The notes under the pieces were generated by a model. That model was not told the origin of the DNA. It did not search any database and saw nothing but the letters and a program-made list of their open reading frames with translations. From contig WNNJ02001766.1 in the NCBI GenBank assembly GCA_012934845.2, forward strand, positions 62,001-126,000: DNA of 64,000 nt. Reading direction: 5' to 3'. Positions within the stretch are counted from its first letter, which is position 1; each line of letters begins with the position of its first letter. Both the position numbers and the translations under genes were made by a program. Origin of the DNA: Pomphorhynchus laevis (lineage: Eukaryota; Acanthocephala; Palaeacanthocephala; Echinorhynchida; Pomphorhynchidae). This document shows, in pieces, positions 10,090 through 21,014 of this stretch.

Positions 10090-11330
10090 AAGAATTATTT
10101 TTACTTGGCAAATGCGTGCCGCCGCAACTTTACATGACCACAACAAAAAAATCTAAATCATGTATCGAGGCGGTGGGTACGGAGGTAGCATTTGAATGTA
10201 ATAAAGGAGGGAGCTCGGCGGACGTCGAGTGGGAGCTGATTCCAGGCGAGTGGGGCGGCGACGAGGAAGGATCGGAGACCTTAGTTGTTAGAGTAGCTGG
10301 GAACGTAGAGTAAGAGGGAATTACGGGAACGCAGTGATAGAGAGGTGGGACGAGTGTTGTCAAAGAAAGGGAGGTGGATGAACGATAGGGAGCTGACAGA
10401 ATTACGGGAAGTCGATAAGGGGCGGATACAGCGGATGCCATGGAGAATTAAGTTAGACGAGCAGACCTTGTCATGGACAAAGGGTTTAAGGGAAAGGTGA
10501 TCATCAAAATGGAAGCCTAAGAAATGATATTAATGTTCGAAATTGTTCATGGTAAATGGCAATCAGTTACCATGAACAATTACCGGGGGAGGATCAACAT
10601 TATTTTAGACTTGTCTGGGTTTAGAACGAGACGAAGATGGGAGAGACGTTTGTAGATAGAAGAAAGACAGTTGGAGGCAGAAATTGCGATATCGTGTTTG
10701 CGATGTGCGGGTACATGATCATATATGAGGATGTCATCGGCGTATTGCATGACGTTAAACTAGTAAGGCTTGATAAACGGAGAGAGATCGACGAGTAGAA
10801 GAGAGAAAAACAGGGGTCCTGGGACTGAACCTTGAGGGTCTCCGCAGAAAATAGGGATGGGAGGAGAGAATGATGAATTTGAACAGACTAGAAAATAACG
10901 GTTAAATAGATATTAGACAAACCATGCTACGGAGGTGGAAGAAAAGCCGTAATCGAAACGAAGACGATAAAGGAGGATGGAGTGGTCGATGATGTCGAAG
11001 GCGGATGAGAGGTCAAGGGATATGAGAACACTATATAGAGCCCTGTTACGAGAAATGAGTAGATCGTTGTAAACTTTCATGCATGCAATTTCTGTGGAGT
11101 GATTAGTGCGGAAAGCGGATTGGTAAGGAGGGTACACATTAGATTAATATAGAGAAACGCTTATCTGTGTTGAGATAAGGCGCTTGTATAGCTTGGAAAG
11201 AGTATGGTGAAGTGAAATGGAGCGATATCACGAAGGAAGTGAGGGGTCGAGTGAAATGGGGCGATAGTTAGTAACAGGTAATGTATTAGATTTAAATGCA
11301 TCAGTAGTAGATGCTAATTTTAATCGATAT
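10090..11330 (-). mobile_element. CR1-like LINE, reverse transcriptase to 3' end, degraded
   Basis: Minus-strand reading gives RT motifs in order: FRTNHSTE and a DLSSAFDIIDH palm motif (11137-10913), a GDPQGSV motif near 10840, the catalytic MQYADDILIY near 10745, and a C-terminal AAPLAWNQLPLDVR block near 10245, which is typical of CR1/Jockey-group LINEs. These are split among frames and interrupted by stops. A hairpin repeat (10530-10583) sits inside it. The GC content is higher than the surroundings, suggesting a relatively young insertion of foreign composition. Confidence 0.75.
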
Positions 11331-12689
11331 CTTACAAAGACGGTTAAATTATTAAATTAGATAAAAAGTATTTTGATATATTTTAAAAATTAAAAGTTTT
11401 TATTTGGAGGGGAAATATCATTAATAAAATCAAAAATGATTAATAGTGTCAAAAAATCGACAGCAAACAACCATTTACGATATCGATGGTCATTTAGTAA
11501 AAGTCTGATTAAGTAAAATGTGCGTGTTTTCAATCGCTTAGGGGATATCTCTTTTATATATTTATAAGAAGTTACGTCTAAATCAATTAAGTTAACAAAG
11601 AACAGTTTACAAGTATTTACAACTATTTACATAAATTCTTATATTTCTGTTTGGACCAAAATTCAAAATAAAAAAGGTCAATTAACAAACATACAGCTCT
11701 GATTTATTGCCGCATAGAATTACACTTTAACTGTTTCGGCAATATATATCGTATTTTAGTTGACGTGTGGAGAAGACAAGATATTGGCTATATTAGAAAC
11801 AAAAATCGATATTCGCATGGTGACTGACATTTATTGAAGACGACAATTTTTAAGATTACATACTTTAATTATGAGGTATTCATTTGTATTTTAGTGATCA
11901 TTGCCTGGTAATACCAGTGTCATTTGGCCTTGACCAGGTTTATTTTAACTCTCTCTTAATGTACAAGTTCAGCATTTTATATCGCAATTTTTTGGATCGG
12001 TAGAGGATGATAACAAAATACCGGATATTAAGATATTGTTAATTTCGATTAGGATTATCTATAAATGTTAAATCCATTGATTCTGCTTTATCATAATCAA
12101 AATACTTATTATTTAAAAATTATATTCACATACTCAATAATAAAACACCGATAGCAACACGCATCATGTTTCAAAGTTAAGCACATCTCTGAATTTGGCG
12201 ATTAAACAAATACTATATAAAGGAAAAGGGATAATTTATTTAGTGCCAAATGCATCCTTAAAAGGACACGTGAGAAATAATAAAAAACTAATAAGAAAAA
12301 AAAGTGAAGACACATATACAAGATGAGGGAGGTGAGTGGATACGCTTCGAAAAATTAGAGGCACATGAAGGAGCGAACGGCAAAGTTGGCTATATCAAAA
12401 ATAAAAATCGATATTTACCTGATGACTGACTGATATTTATTGAAGATTACAATTAGTATTTTTTTAAGATAACATATTTTAATTTAATAATGTGTATATT
12501 TCTTTAGTCAAATAGCTTTCGTGATTGTTTGAATTTCGATTCGTAATTGTTTGAATTTCGATGATAGCTTTAAAAAATCGAAAATTTTTTAAATAATAAA
12601 AACGGATAAATCGCTTCTTTATCTTTTTATTGATAATGATCTTGCTAGATAAATATAATCATTTTTATTATTCTTTATTATTCTTTATT
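11331..12689. other. Intergenic, no gene seen
   Basis: AT-rich. A TCGATATT...GACTGACATTTATTGAAGA stretch at 11800-11860 recurs at 12400-12470, a diverged direct repeat. No ORF of note. Confidence 0.4.
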
Positions 12690-12742
12690 TATTTAGTTAA
12701 TGCTTATTAACTATCTGAAACAAATCATATTATTTGTTTCAG

Positions 12743-12973
12743 ATGAAAGGAAACATGAGCGGAAAGAAGCAACGAAAGAACAACGGGTCAGCCAGGAAAC
12801 CTCGACAGCTTACACGAGATAGAGAGAATCAGTATAAATTAAGGATTGCTGAGCTGGAGCAAAAAAGGTTGATATTGGCAACACTTTTGACCTTGGCAAA
12901 CAACGAAGTTAACCGGATTAAGAATATCTACTATCAGGCGATAAATGCACATTTTAAATCAAAAGATCTTTGA
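12743..12973 (+). CDS. Unrecognised 76-residue basic/coiled-coil protein, copy 2
   Basis: Identical translation to 4992-5222 and the same acceptor-like TTTGTTTCAG before the Met. The hairpin CTGAAACAAAT...ATTTGTTTCAG overlaps this splice-like site (12716-12742). See the first copy for composition and doubts. Confidence 0.4.
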   Translation: MKGNMSGKKQRKNNGSARKPRQLTRDRENQYKLRIAELEQKRLILATLLTLANNEVNRIKNIYYQAINAHFKSKDL

Positions 12974-13559
12974 TAATTCAAGCATATATAATAACCAATA
13001 TTAACTAGCATTAATAAATGTGTTCTGTAAATTAGTAAATAACTTGTTGTGTTTGTTTTGTGCAAGTTTGTAATTTTTAAATTTTATTAAATCTGATTAC
13101 TAGTATTAAATTAATTAAATAAATTTTATTAATTATTTTATTAATGTTATAAATTAATTAATATTTTCTTAGTTATAAATACAATTTATTATTTTATAAA
13201 TAAATAAAATATTGTACATTTGGTATTTTGATTTAAGTTTAGTATGTTATAACTTTATTAAGTAATAAAATATATATTTTGTATATAAACTATAATAAAG
13301 TATATTATTTATAATAAATAAGTATATTTTAAATTAAATATAAGTTATACTTATAGTCTGTATACTTATACAATATTTTTCATATAATAAAATATTTTTA
13401 AAAGCCCTTTAGAAAACACTTCCTTTAGAAAGTCATGCAGCACTCACAAGTCATGTGATAATTTTTGTGAAAATATTAATTACTTTAAAACAATATTATT
13501 ATATCAATTGTAAATTATTCTTTCTCAATATTAGCTTTAAAGAATGTATTAATTCACTG

Positions 13560-13776
13560 GTTTTCTTGTTGAATAAGTTTGTAAGCAAACTAATAGCATC
13601 CTCATAGGCCGTGCAATCGTCGAAGAATTCGAATACGCATAATGTCTATGTGATTGACTAATATGTCTAGATTTTGGGCGTCTGTAAGGTCGCATACAAA
13701 CCGCGGGAATGTGTCGCGACGTTTATACATGTGATTCCATTCCTTTGTGCAGCTAACGTAGTCAGGGGACAAATCC
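13560..13776 (-). mobile_element. Gag-like fragment (fossil), inverted copy
   Basis: Inverted near-identical copy of 4351-4570, next to the LTR-like repeat at 13777-14236. Confidence 0.35.
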
Positions 13777-14236
13777 AATATCGACAGTTTAGTAATTTGT
13801 CCATCACAGTTAAATACAATATTTGAATAAATTGAACCGATAAAAGCTTCAGATAAATGGCTTTAGTTAAACATCTTAAATAATGATAAGTTTATCAGAT
13901 CAAAATGCCTTATAAAAGGCACTTCCTTTAGCAAATCATGCAACACTCACAAGTTAGGTGATAATTTTTGTAAAAACATTAATTACTTTGAAACAATAAT
14001 ATTATTATATCAATTGTAAATTATTCATTCTCAATATTAGCTTTGAAAAATGTATTTATTCACAGATGGTATTCAAACTGTACGTTTGCTAAAAATGTTA
14101 ATTGTAAATTAACATAATGTTGTTCAACATAATTTTGATGACTTCATTCTGCACGCTGCTTCAATCCTATTTATACACCAAAAGCAGTACGCTACGTTTT
14201 TTAAGTAGACTTCGTTAAATACTGATCCGATACCGA
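13777..14236 (-). repeat. LTR-like repeat, inverted copy
   Basis: Reverse complement of 3891-4350, TATA-like box included. A partial further copy lies at 15465-15660. Confidence 0.45.
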
Positions 14237-14730
14237 AACATAGAATAGGGATGTGTAACATTTTTGCTAGGATCTTGAGCCTAAGTTACTGATCCAGCTA
14301 CTTTACATGTAGCAGTAGAATGCTAAGGGAATAATTAGTTTTTGTGCAATTAAAGGAAGGTAAGTGCTAAATCCTAGCTCTGCGAAGGGCTAATCGATCC
14401 AGAGGTTGCGGTTCTTGTGAATTTATCCCGGCCGTATTTGCTATGCTGATGCTTACAGAGTGTTATCGCTAAATAAGACATGTTAGGACAGGAGTAATTC
14501 AATAAGAAGGATGATCTTAAAGAGCGAGGGTTAGAAAACCTTGAGATGAAGATTAGTGAGGAGGGGTGATATACGGAGTATATTTGGTAGTTATGTGCTT
14601 TGGTAAAAATCGAGTAATGCACATGGGGACCGGATAGATCTAGTCTCCTGAATGACTATAACATCTGGATCTCAATCAGATAGAAGGCTAAAGGCAGAAG
14701 CATTTCCCGAGTTTGTGGAGTAGACTATAT
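14222..14730 (-). mobile_element. LINE endonuclease fragment, inverted copy
   Basis: Reverse complement of 3400-3892, with the same internal deletion; part of the large inverted duplication. Confidence 0.65.
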
Positions 14731-15660
14731 AAAAAGTTTACCTCAAATATTGAAATTTTCGATTTTTACGGATACAATATTGGTTTAAAAAAATATTTGA
14801 CAATTGAAGAGTTTTTATAAAATACATTGCTTTTACAATATATAGTATTACATACTTGCTATATTGTGATCTTTGTATCGAGCTCGTTGTATTGCTAGAT
14901 CAGAATAAGGGCTAAAATGATTTGCAGACACTTTGACTTTATATAATTTTGTATCGTGCATAACTTGCTTTTTTTAAATGAAGACGAAAAATATATAATT
15001 TTTTTGTTTTTGGTTACTGAAAATTCGCACTGACAATTGTATTTTAAATAATATGCTAACATTCCTCTGTGCTCTTTATTGTTGGCAATTGGAATGACAG
15101 TATCAATCCAATACATTGGAATCTTACATCATTATACTTTTCGTGGTGTGTGTTAATGTGCCAATTGATAGGATTCATGTCCCCACTACTGATAATTCCC
15201 ATATGGACGAAAAACTTTCAAGCGTTGTGTTTGTGTTCGATTCAGCAAAGCTTGTATTTATTAGAATTTAGGAATATTTTGAATTATATATTTTTTCATT
15301 GTAATTTTTTCATTTATTAAATAGAATAAATATTCTATTTTTCAAACAGCTGTTGTTTGTTTTCGATGAAGATAGCTTTAAATAATTGAAAAAATTTAAA
15401 ATAATAAAAAGAGATAAATTTCTTTTTATTTCTTTTATTTTGTATAATTTATATAATTATATATAATATCGACAGTTTAGTAATTTGTCCATCACAGGTT
15501 GAACACAATATTTGAATAAATTGAACCGATAAAAGCTTCAGATAAATGGCTTTAGTTAAACATCTTAAATAATGATAAGTTTATCGGATGAAAAGGTATT
15601 TTAAAAGGAACTTCCTTTAGTTGATTTATCAGATCAAAATGCCTTTTAAAAGGAACTTCG

Positions 15661-16080
15661 TTTAGTTTATTTAAAGTTGATGATTACATTAACTATTTAC
15701 TGTGTTAATCATAAAAAGCGTATTGATTAAAATATTTATATTTAAATCACCGATTTTTAGCGTCAATGGTTAACAAAATTTGTTTTTTTATAGCAATTAT
15801 TAAATCACATATTACTTGCGTACATTTTCACATAATGAACACATTCAAAACATTTGATTTCAAATATTACAATTTACGAAACAAAATAAGTGTTTTGTTC
15901 TTTTTCAAAAAATGTATGATAGCAAAATATTAGCTTTTCATAATTCCTCTAATGTACAACGCATAAGTTGATTTTTTTGTTTAGTAAAATTCGTTTTAAT
16001 TTTTACATAGAAGAGGACGTTTATTCTAGACATCGAGTTATATTACGCCTTTCATTATATACTAACAATTGAATCTGTAG
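15661..16080. other. Presumed 3' UTR and downstream flank of the MAGUK gene
   Basis: AT-rich, directly downstream of the minus-strand MAGUK stop. No separate gene seen. Confidence 0.4.
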
Positions 16081-17872
16081 TTACACGCATATCCAATTTT
16101 CGCATAACTGTATATCAATTGCAGACTTTATAATTTGGCTCTCATCGCTAACTATTTCATCAAACAGGTATCCATACAGGGTTATCATAGTGCTTGACAA
16201 AGTACTTCGAGGTAAGCCGGAAGCAAATTTGTTAAAACAACGTGCCTGTTGTTGCTTTTTTGTTTTAGCAGTTTTGTAGCTTTTATTTTCTACATCAGAA
16301 TAAGCAACAAAAATCACATACGGGTGTAAATCCGTTGTACGAAACCTTTGTAGACATTCAGGATTAGCTTGAATCAAAGCAATCTTATTTTTTTCGTAGA
16401 TTACGTGTCGTACACTTTCGAAACTTATTCCCATTGTAGGTTTGCGACCACGCCATTCCACATCAATAAATCGGCCAGCCAGTAGGTCGGCCTCGAATAC
16501 ATGACGCGGTAAATTATATTTTGATAATACAGTGCCACTTTTGACGTTTTTTCTGTTGCAATAATGATAAGTAGGAAGAAGGATTTCATCATTATGATCA
16601 TAAAGTTTGAGTAACAAAGATAGATCAATCTGAAACGGGCTTACAGCAACTATTAATCTCTTACACTCTGACCGAGGGTGATATAAAATTACGGGTTCGT
16701 ATGGTTTAAATGATAGTTTATCATCAGGTAAAACACCCCACCGTTGTTCCTGCAATTCTAAAGATGGTATTATACAGGCTAACCGATTAGAACACGGACA
16801 GTTTAATATATATACCTGCCAGTAATTTGGGTCGGAGTCTTCGACTAGTTGGAATATTTGACCTTGCACCAGACTAGATCCAAGTTCAGGGCATGGTAGT
16901 TCTTTATCGAGGTCTGGTTGGTAGCTAACATTTGATCTCCAAAATTTGTGGTGTCTGACTGTTTCTAATTCTTTGTCGTCAACACCGTCAGGTGATGATG
17001 ATTGTACTAGCATTGATATAAAACTCCCACAATTTAAATTTCGATTGATCATATCAAGTACGCGTGACAGCGACAAACCTTCTACTGAAATATTGTTCAC
17101 TTCAAGAATGCGATCCAATTTTTTTAGAACACCTGCCATTTGTGCCACCCCACCCTGAACTACTCGTTGAATTACCGGTAAACTGTGTTTTTTATCAATT
17201 GTTATTGTGACACCGATTGGAAAGTCATTGACTTTTAGACGGATTAACTTTACATTATTAACGTGACATATTCGTTTATTTGCTGCGGCCGCATCTAAGA
17301 CATGAGTATCTTCGTTATCCTGTATTTCTTCCGCGCATGGATGTACTGCCAGTGGCACAGTAGTTATCGATCTTGAAGAATAATCAGATTTTCGCGATGA
17401 TCGCAGTGAATTATAGGCTCTTAATAGTCCTTGAACTGAAAAATTCAGATCATCTTGACTTAATTCTGTTGACTGTGCTAATAACGGTAAACGCCGGTGC
17501 TGCTCTGAACAACGCAGTTTACCTGAATTGTTATCATCGTAATTTAAAATTATTGGCATTAGTTTAGTGTACAGCTTAAATGTTTTCTCAAAATCCGAAT
17601 GCCTAATAAAGTCATAGACTACGCGGACATCTATTCGTATAATAGAATTGCTGTTTTGTTGCGGTTGTTTTCTCTTGCCACTACTAATAGCTGTTGAACT
17701 GGAAAATCTTTTGTCATTTATCTCATTTCGTTGAAGTTCATTACTCTGTTGTTCATAACTTAGCTGATGATGTTGTTGTTCAGTCTTTAAACAATGACTA
17801 CTAGCACGTATGCGATTCAGAATTGGAAGAATTAAAGCGACGTTTTCCTTAAATTGTAAATGAACAGTCGTG
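16081..17872 (-). CDS. MAGUK scaffold protein (MPP/Stardust-like): L27-like, PDZ, SH3, guanylate-kinase-like; large 3' exon
   Basis: An open frame of 596 codons from an acceptor (TTTTGTTTGTAG, 17884-17873) to the stop at 16081. The first Met is at 17559, but the frame is open and protein-like back to 17872, so the true start lies in an upstream exon. Domains in the part after Met 17559: PDZ at about residues 103-187 (FPIGVTI binding loop, GGVAQ, DRILEVNN), SH3 at about 220-275, and a guanylate-kinase-like domain at about 290-430 (LLAGRFIDVEW, ISFESVRHVI, HPYVIFVAY). Upstream there is a Gln-rich linker and an L27-like helix pair (DFIRHSDFEKTF near 17600). The GK domain has no glycine-rich P-loop, so it is almost certainly a binding module rather than an enzyme. 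MAGUKs of this type anchor polarity or junction complexes under the plasma membrane. Whether it is the MPP5/Stardust orthologue or another MPP cannot be settled here. Confidence 0.8.
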
Positions 17873-18857
17873 CTACAAACAAAAGCAGAGAAGTTACTTT
17901 GTTCGAGATATCTCTCGGTTAAGCATTAGAGATATATTAATACATACTGAAGTGATGATGGAATGTTGTTATTTCGACCTGGTATTTAGTACATCATCTT
18001 ATCGATTCGTAATAAACAACCGTTATCCATTTTATGATCGTTTTATTCGTTTATTTTAAACCTTCATATTGACAGAAATTTTTTATCACTTCACACGATT
18101 ATCGTTAAAGAAGGATAAAGTAGGTGACAACTTAACACTTGCTACTTCTAATTGCTATAAATAAGCATCACATTCTCGTGTGCACTATTTTATAAAATTG
18201 GAGCAGTTCAATTATAGAACATAGATTTGCGTAAGAGAAATCTTGTCCGCACAACACGGGTATTTTGCCAGCAACCGTAAGAGGTACTACATCTTACAAG
18301 CAAACATCAGATATGCAGCACTTATAAATACATTTTAAATAAAAGTATGATGTTTTTTAAACTAAATATAACGTTGTCTGTTTTAATAGAATTAAAACAT
18401 TATTCAATTTTATTCATAATAACATTGAATAAATTAGGGGCGTTTTATATTTTGTGTTTTATATTACTTTTGTAACAACTCTATTGTGGAATTAATTTTG
18501 TAAGCATTAAATAATGGTTACACAATTAATGGTTAATGAAATAATTTCGAAACGTCGTTTGTCGGAGCCATTTAAGATTCTTTGTAGGTTTGAGGTTCGG
18601 CTGTAAGTTTGACATGGGAGGTAATATTCAGTGCGTAATCAACAATCGAAGCGCACCTAGTACTGGACACCGAACCCAAACGCTCTTGTGAAAACGCACA
18701 TTCCCAGATTTTGTAAGTGCGATTGACCTGTTATAATGCGGGCAAATAACAAGTTTGCCCTTTCCATTGCGTCCATTGTCGGTGTTAGTTTTTCAATTCA
18801 ATAGACTTTACTTGTGATAGGTTCCAGCGAATGGAATGCATATTGTTGTAAGTTTTT
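17873..18857. other. Intron or 5' region of the MAGUK gene
   Basis: Starts with the acceptor of the MAGUK exon. The stretch 18540-18800 is clearly less AT-rich than its surroundings and on the minus strand holds a 41-codon ATG frame (from about 18780); it may be a promoter or leader exon, but no conserved protein is visible. Confidence 0.3.
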
Positions 18858-19610
18858 AATGTTTATATCTAGATATATAACTAAGAAATGGTAGTCAATG
18901 ATAACACAAATTTCGATCTTTTAAAATATTTGAATTGAATGCTTTCGAACATCCGATCACTTTCGGCTTTTAAAATGCCATGCAAAGTTTATTAGAAAAG
19001 TTAAATATGCAAGAATTTAGCTTGAAATAATAATACATTAATTTCATTTCTAAAATTACATTTAGTAGAAAAAACTTTATTTATTTTTATAATTTATTTA
19101 TGGTGTACAATTTTTTAAAATTGTACAGTTTTTTTCTATCGATACGACCACGTGCTATCCGAATCATTATAATTTTCTTCGATAAGATATTCGGATGATC
19201 CGGATAGCACGTGATTTCTTCAGCAGAAAATTAGGATGATCTGGATAGCACGTGGTTAGTTTAAAGAGGCTCTGTACATGATACGACGTAATGTCATTCT
19301 CGGAGATGCCTTTTTAATTTGTGAGGGTTTAATTTTTGTTAGATAGTTGTTATACATGCCTTCTTTGTCATCAATATTAGTTTTATTAAGAATAAGGCTG
19401 TCTGAATAAATTGGTTAACTTATTTAGTAAAAATTATTAGGGTTAAAAGCATAAATATCATCAATATATTAAAACATATATTTCATATCTTTATATAATT
19501 TAGATTTATTTTTTAAACAGTTATAAACAAATTCATATTCTATAAAGCTTAAAAATAAGTCAGCTATAATTAAGCTACTATTACCTTCCATTAGAACACC
19601 TTTTATATAT
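18858..19610 (-). mobile_element. Penelope-like element fragment (3' part), copy 1
   Basis: Nearly the same sequence as 26598-27240 in the same orientation. It contains a long hairpin built on CACGTGCTATCCG at 19148-19215 and, on the minus strand, RT-tail coding like that next to the YIDD box of the second copy. No intact ORF. Confidence 0.6.
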
Positions 19611-20658
19611 AAAAGGTGTTACCCTACAATATTTTTTGAAGTGTGCTTTAATTTCTTTAAGTATTTTAATTATATAAACCGAATGTGGTTTTAATGTACA
19701 TTTAAACGCACTACATATGAACTTAGGTTTTTTTGAATTTTTATGAAATTTTGGATTCCAATATAATATAGGTATAGTTTTATTGTCTGATTCAATTTTT
19801 ATACCCTTTTTAATGGAGACTATTTAAATAATCACTAAATTATCTGCCTCATAGAAGATAATGATATTAGAAGATAACGATGCTAGCCACGCTAACAAAA
19901 CTTTATACCATCCATGTGATATAGCTCTATTAGCTTGTTTTCTTATTGTTTTCCTTGTTTTACTTTTTTTACTTTTACTATTTTTTACTTTATGTTATTT
20001 TATTTAGCCTAGTTTTACTTTATTTTTTCTACGAATAATCAAAGCCTAGAGCACAAACATAATTTTTTTGTTTGACCTAAACCGAAACGCAGTGTTCTAA
20101 AAGAACACTGCAAAAGATTAATACACCGTATGAATTGAACTTATTGGATATAAACTGACCAAATAGATTGATCGAAATCACTAAAGTTGTTGATAAAATT
20201 TTGCTGCAGCGAAATAGTGACTTGAACTTACCTATTTCGATATACTACGAATGGAGCAATTTGGGATAACAAGTCGTACGACCTACTAACAAATCTTCGT
20301 ATGAGATTCACAGTGAACGTGTCTAATACGTTCTATGTGTGGGAGACATTTCAAATTATTTGTATCTGAAATGATTATTTTGATATTTTAAAATAATAAT
20401 CTTAAAATGATTATTTGTATGTACTAAACTTTCAAGCATTCAAATGCATTTATAGAATGGTGGGGGTTTCACTGAAATCCTTTATCGTAGGTTTCCTATC
20501 AAAGGTGAAGATATGCTCAATTTATATAAGAGAACTTTTTAACTTCTCTCTCAGCTAAGTTATGTTGATTAAATAACGGACAAGCACCTAAATATTTAAT
20601 TCCAATAAAAAATATTTAAAATAAAATTGACGTTTTCAATTAAATAAATGTTAGCATA
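19611..20658. other. Intergenic between the MAGUK and glyoxalase II genes
   Basis: Weak Penelope-like remnants at 19630-19830. The remainder, including the glyoxalase II 3' UTR region at 20580-20658, shows nothing recognisable. Confidence 0.4.
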
Positions 20659-21014
20659 TCAGAAGGCGTCTTTCTTCTCACGCAAGATCCTCATACATTC
20701 GGAAGGAATTTTAGAGTTACAAAAGTTCTGAATACCAGACTGATTGAGTCTCATAAATGGATTGTATTTGAGTTCCTCTCCAATTGTCGACGGAACAGTA
20801 ATTGCTTGATCTTGAGCCCATTTTAGTTTCTCTTTGATGGCCTTGTTATCAGGCTCAACGGTTTTAGCAAAACTTAGATTCTTAACAGTGTATTCATGGC
20901 CGCAATATACTAAGGTTTCCGGTGAAAGTTTAGCAAGGACATCCAATGAGTAACACATATCGTGAGCGTTTCCTTCGAAGAATCGTCCACATCCACCAAT
21001 AAACAGGGTATCTC
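20659..21014 (-). CDS. HAGH: Glyoxalase II exon 5 (terminal)
   Basis: 117 codons plus stop: GDTLFIGGCGRFFEG, the CGHEYT metal ligand, then the helical C-terminal substrate-binding domain with KYNPFMR. Acceptor CATATAG. Confidence 0.9.

Larger units (their letters stand above)
12690..15660 (-). repeat. Inverted copy of the block at about 2540-5281
   Basis: Reads in reverse as the 76-residue ORF, AT-rich spacer, gag-like fragment, LTR-like repeat, truncated LINE endonuclease, unrecognised internal unit and a partial second LTR-like repeat, exactly mirroring 2.5-5.3 kb. The three internal ORFs (82, 73 and 83 residues) are identical to their partners, so divergence is very small. A TA-rich insertion-like difference lies at 13260-13390. 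Confidence 0.85.

Noticed and set aside
10116-10441. GC-richer ORFs on both strands (65 and 103 codons)
   Set aside because: Shadows of the LINE C-terminal frame, which contains the WNQLPLDVR block in a third frame.
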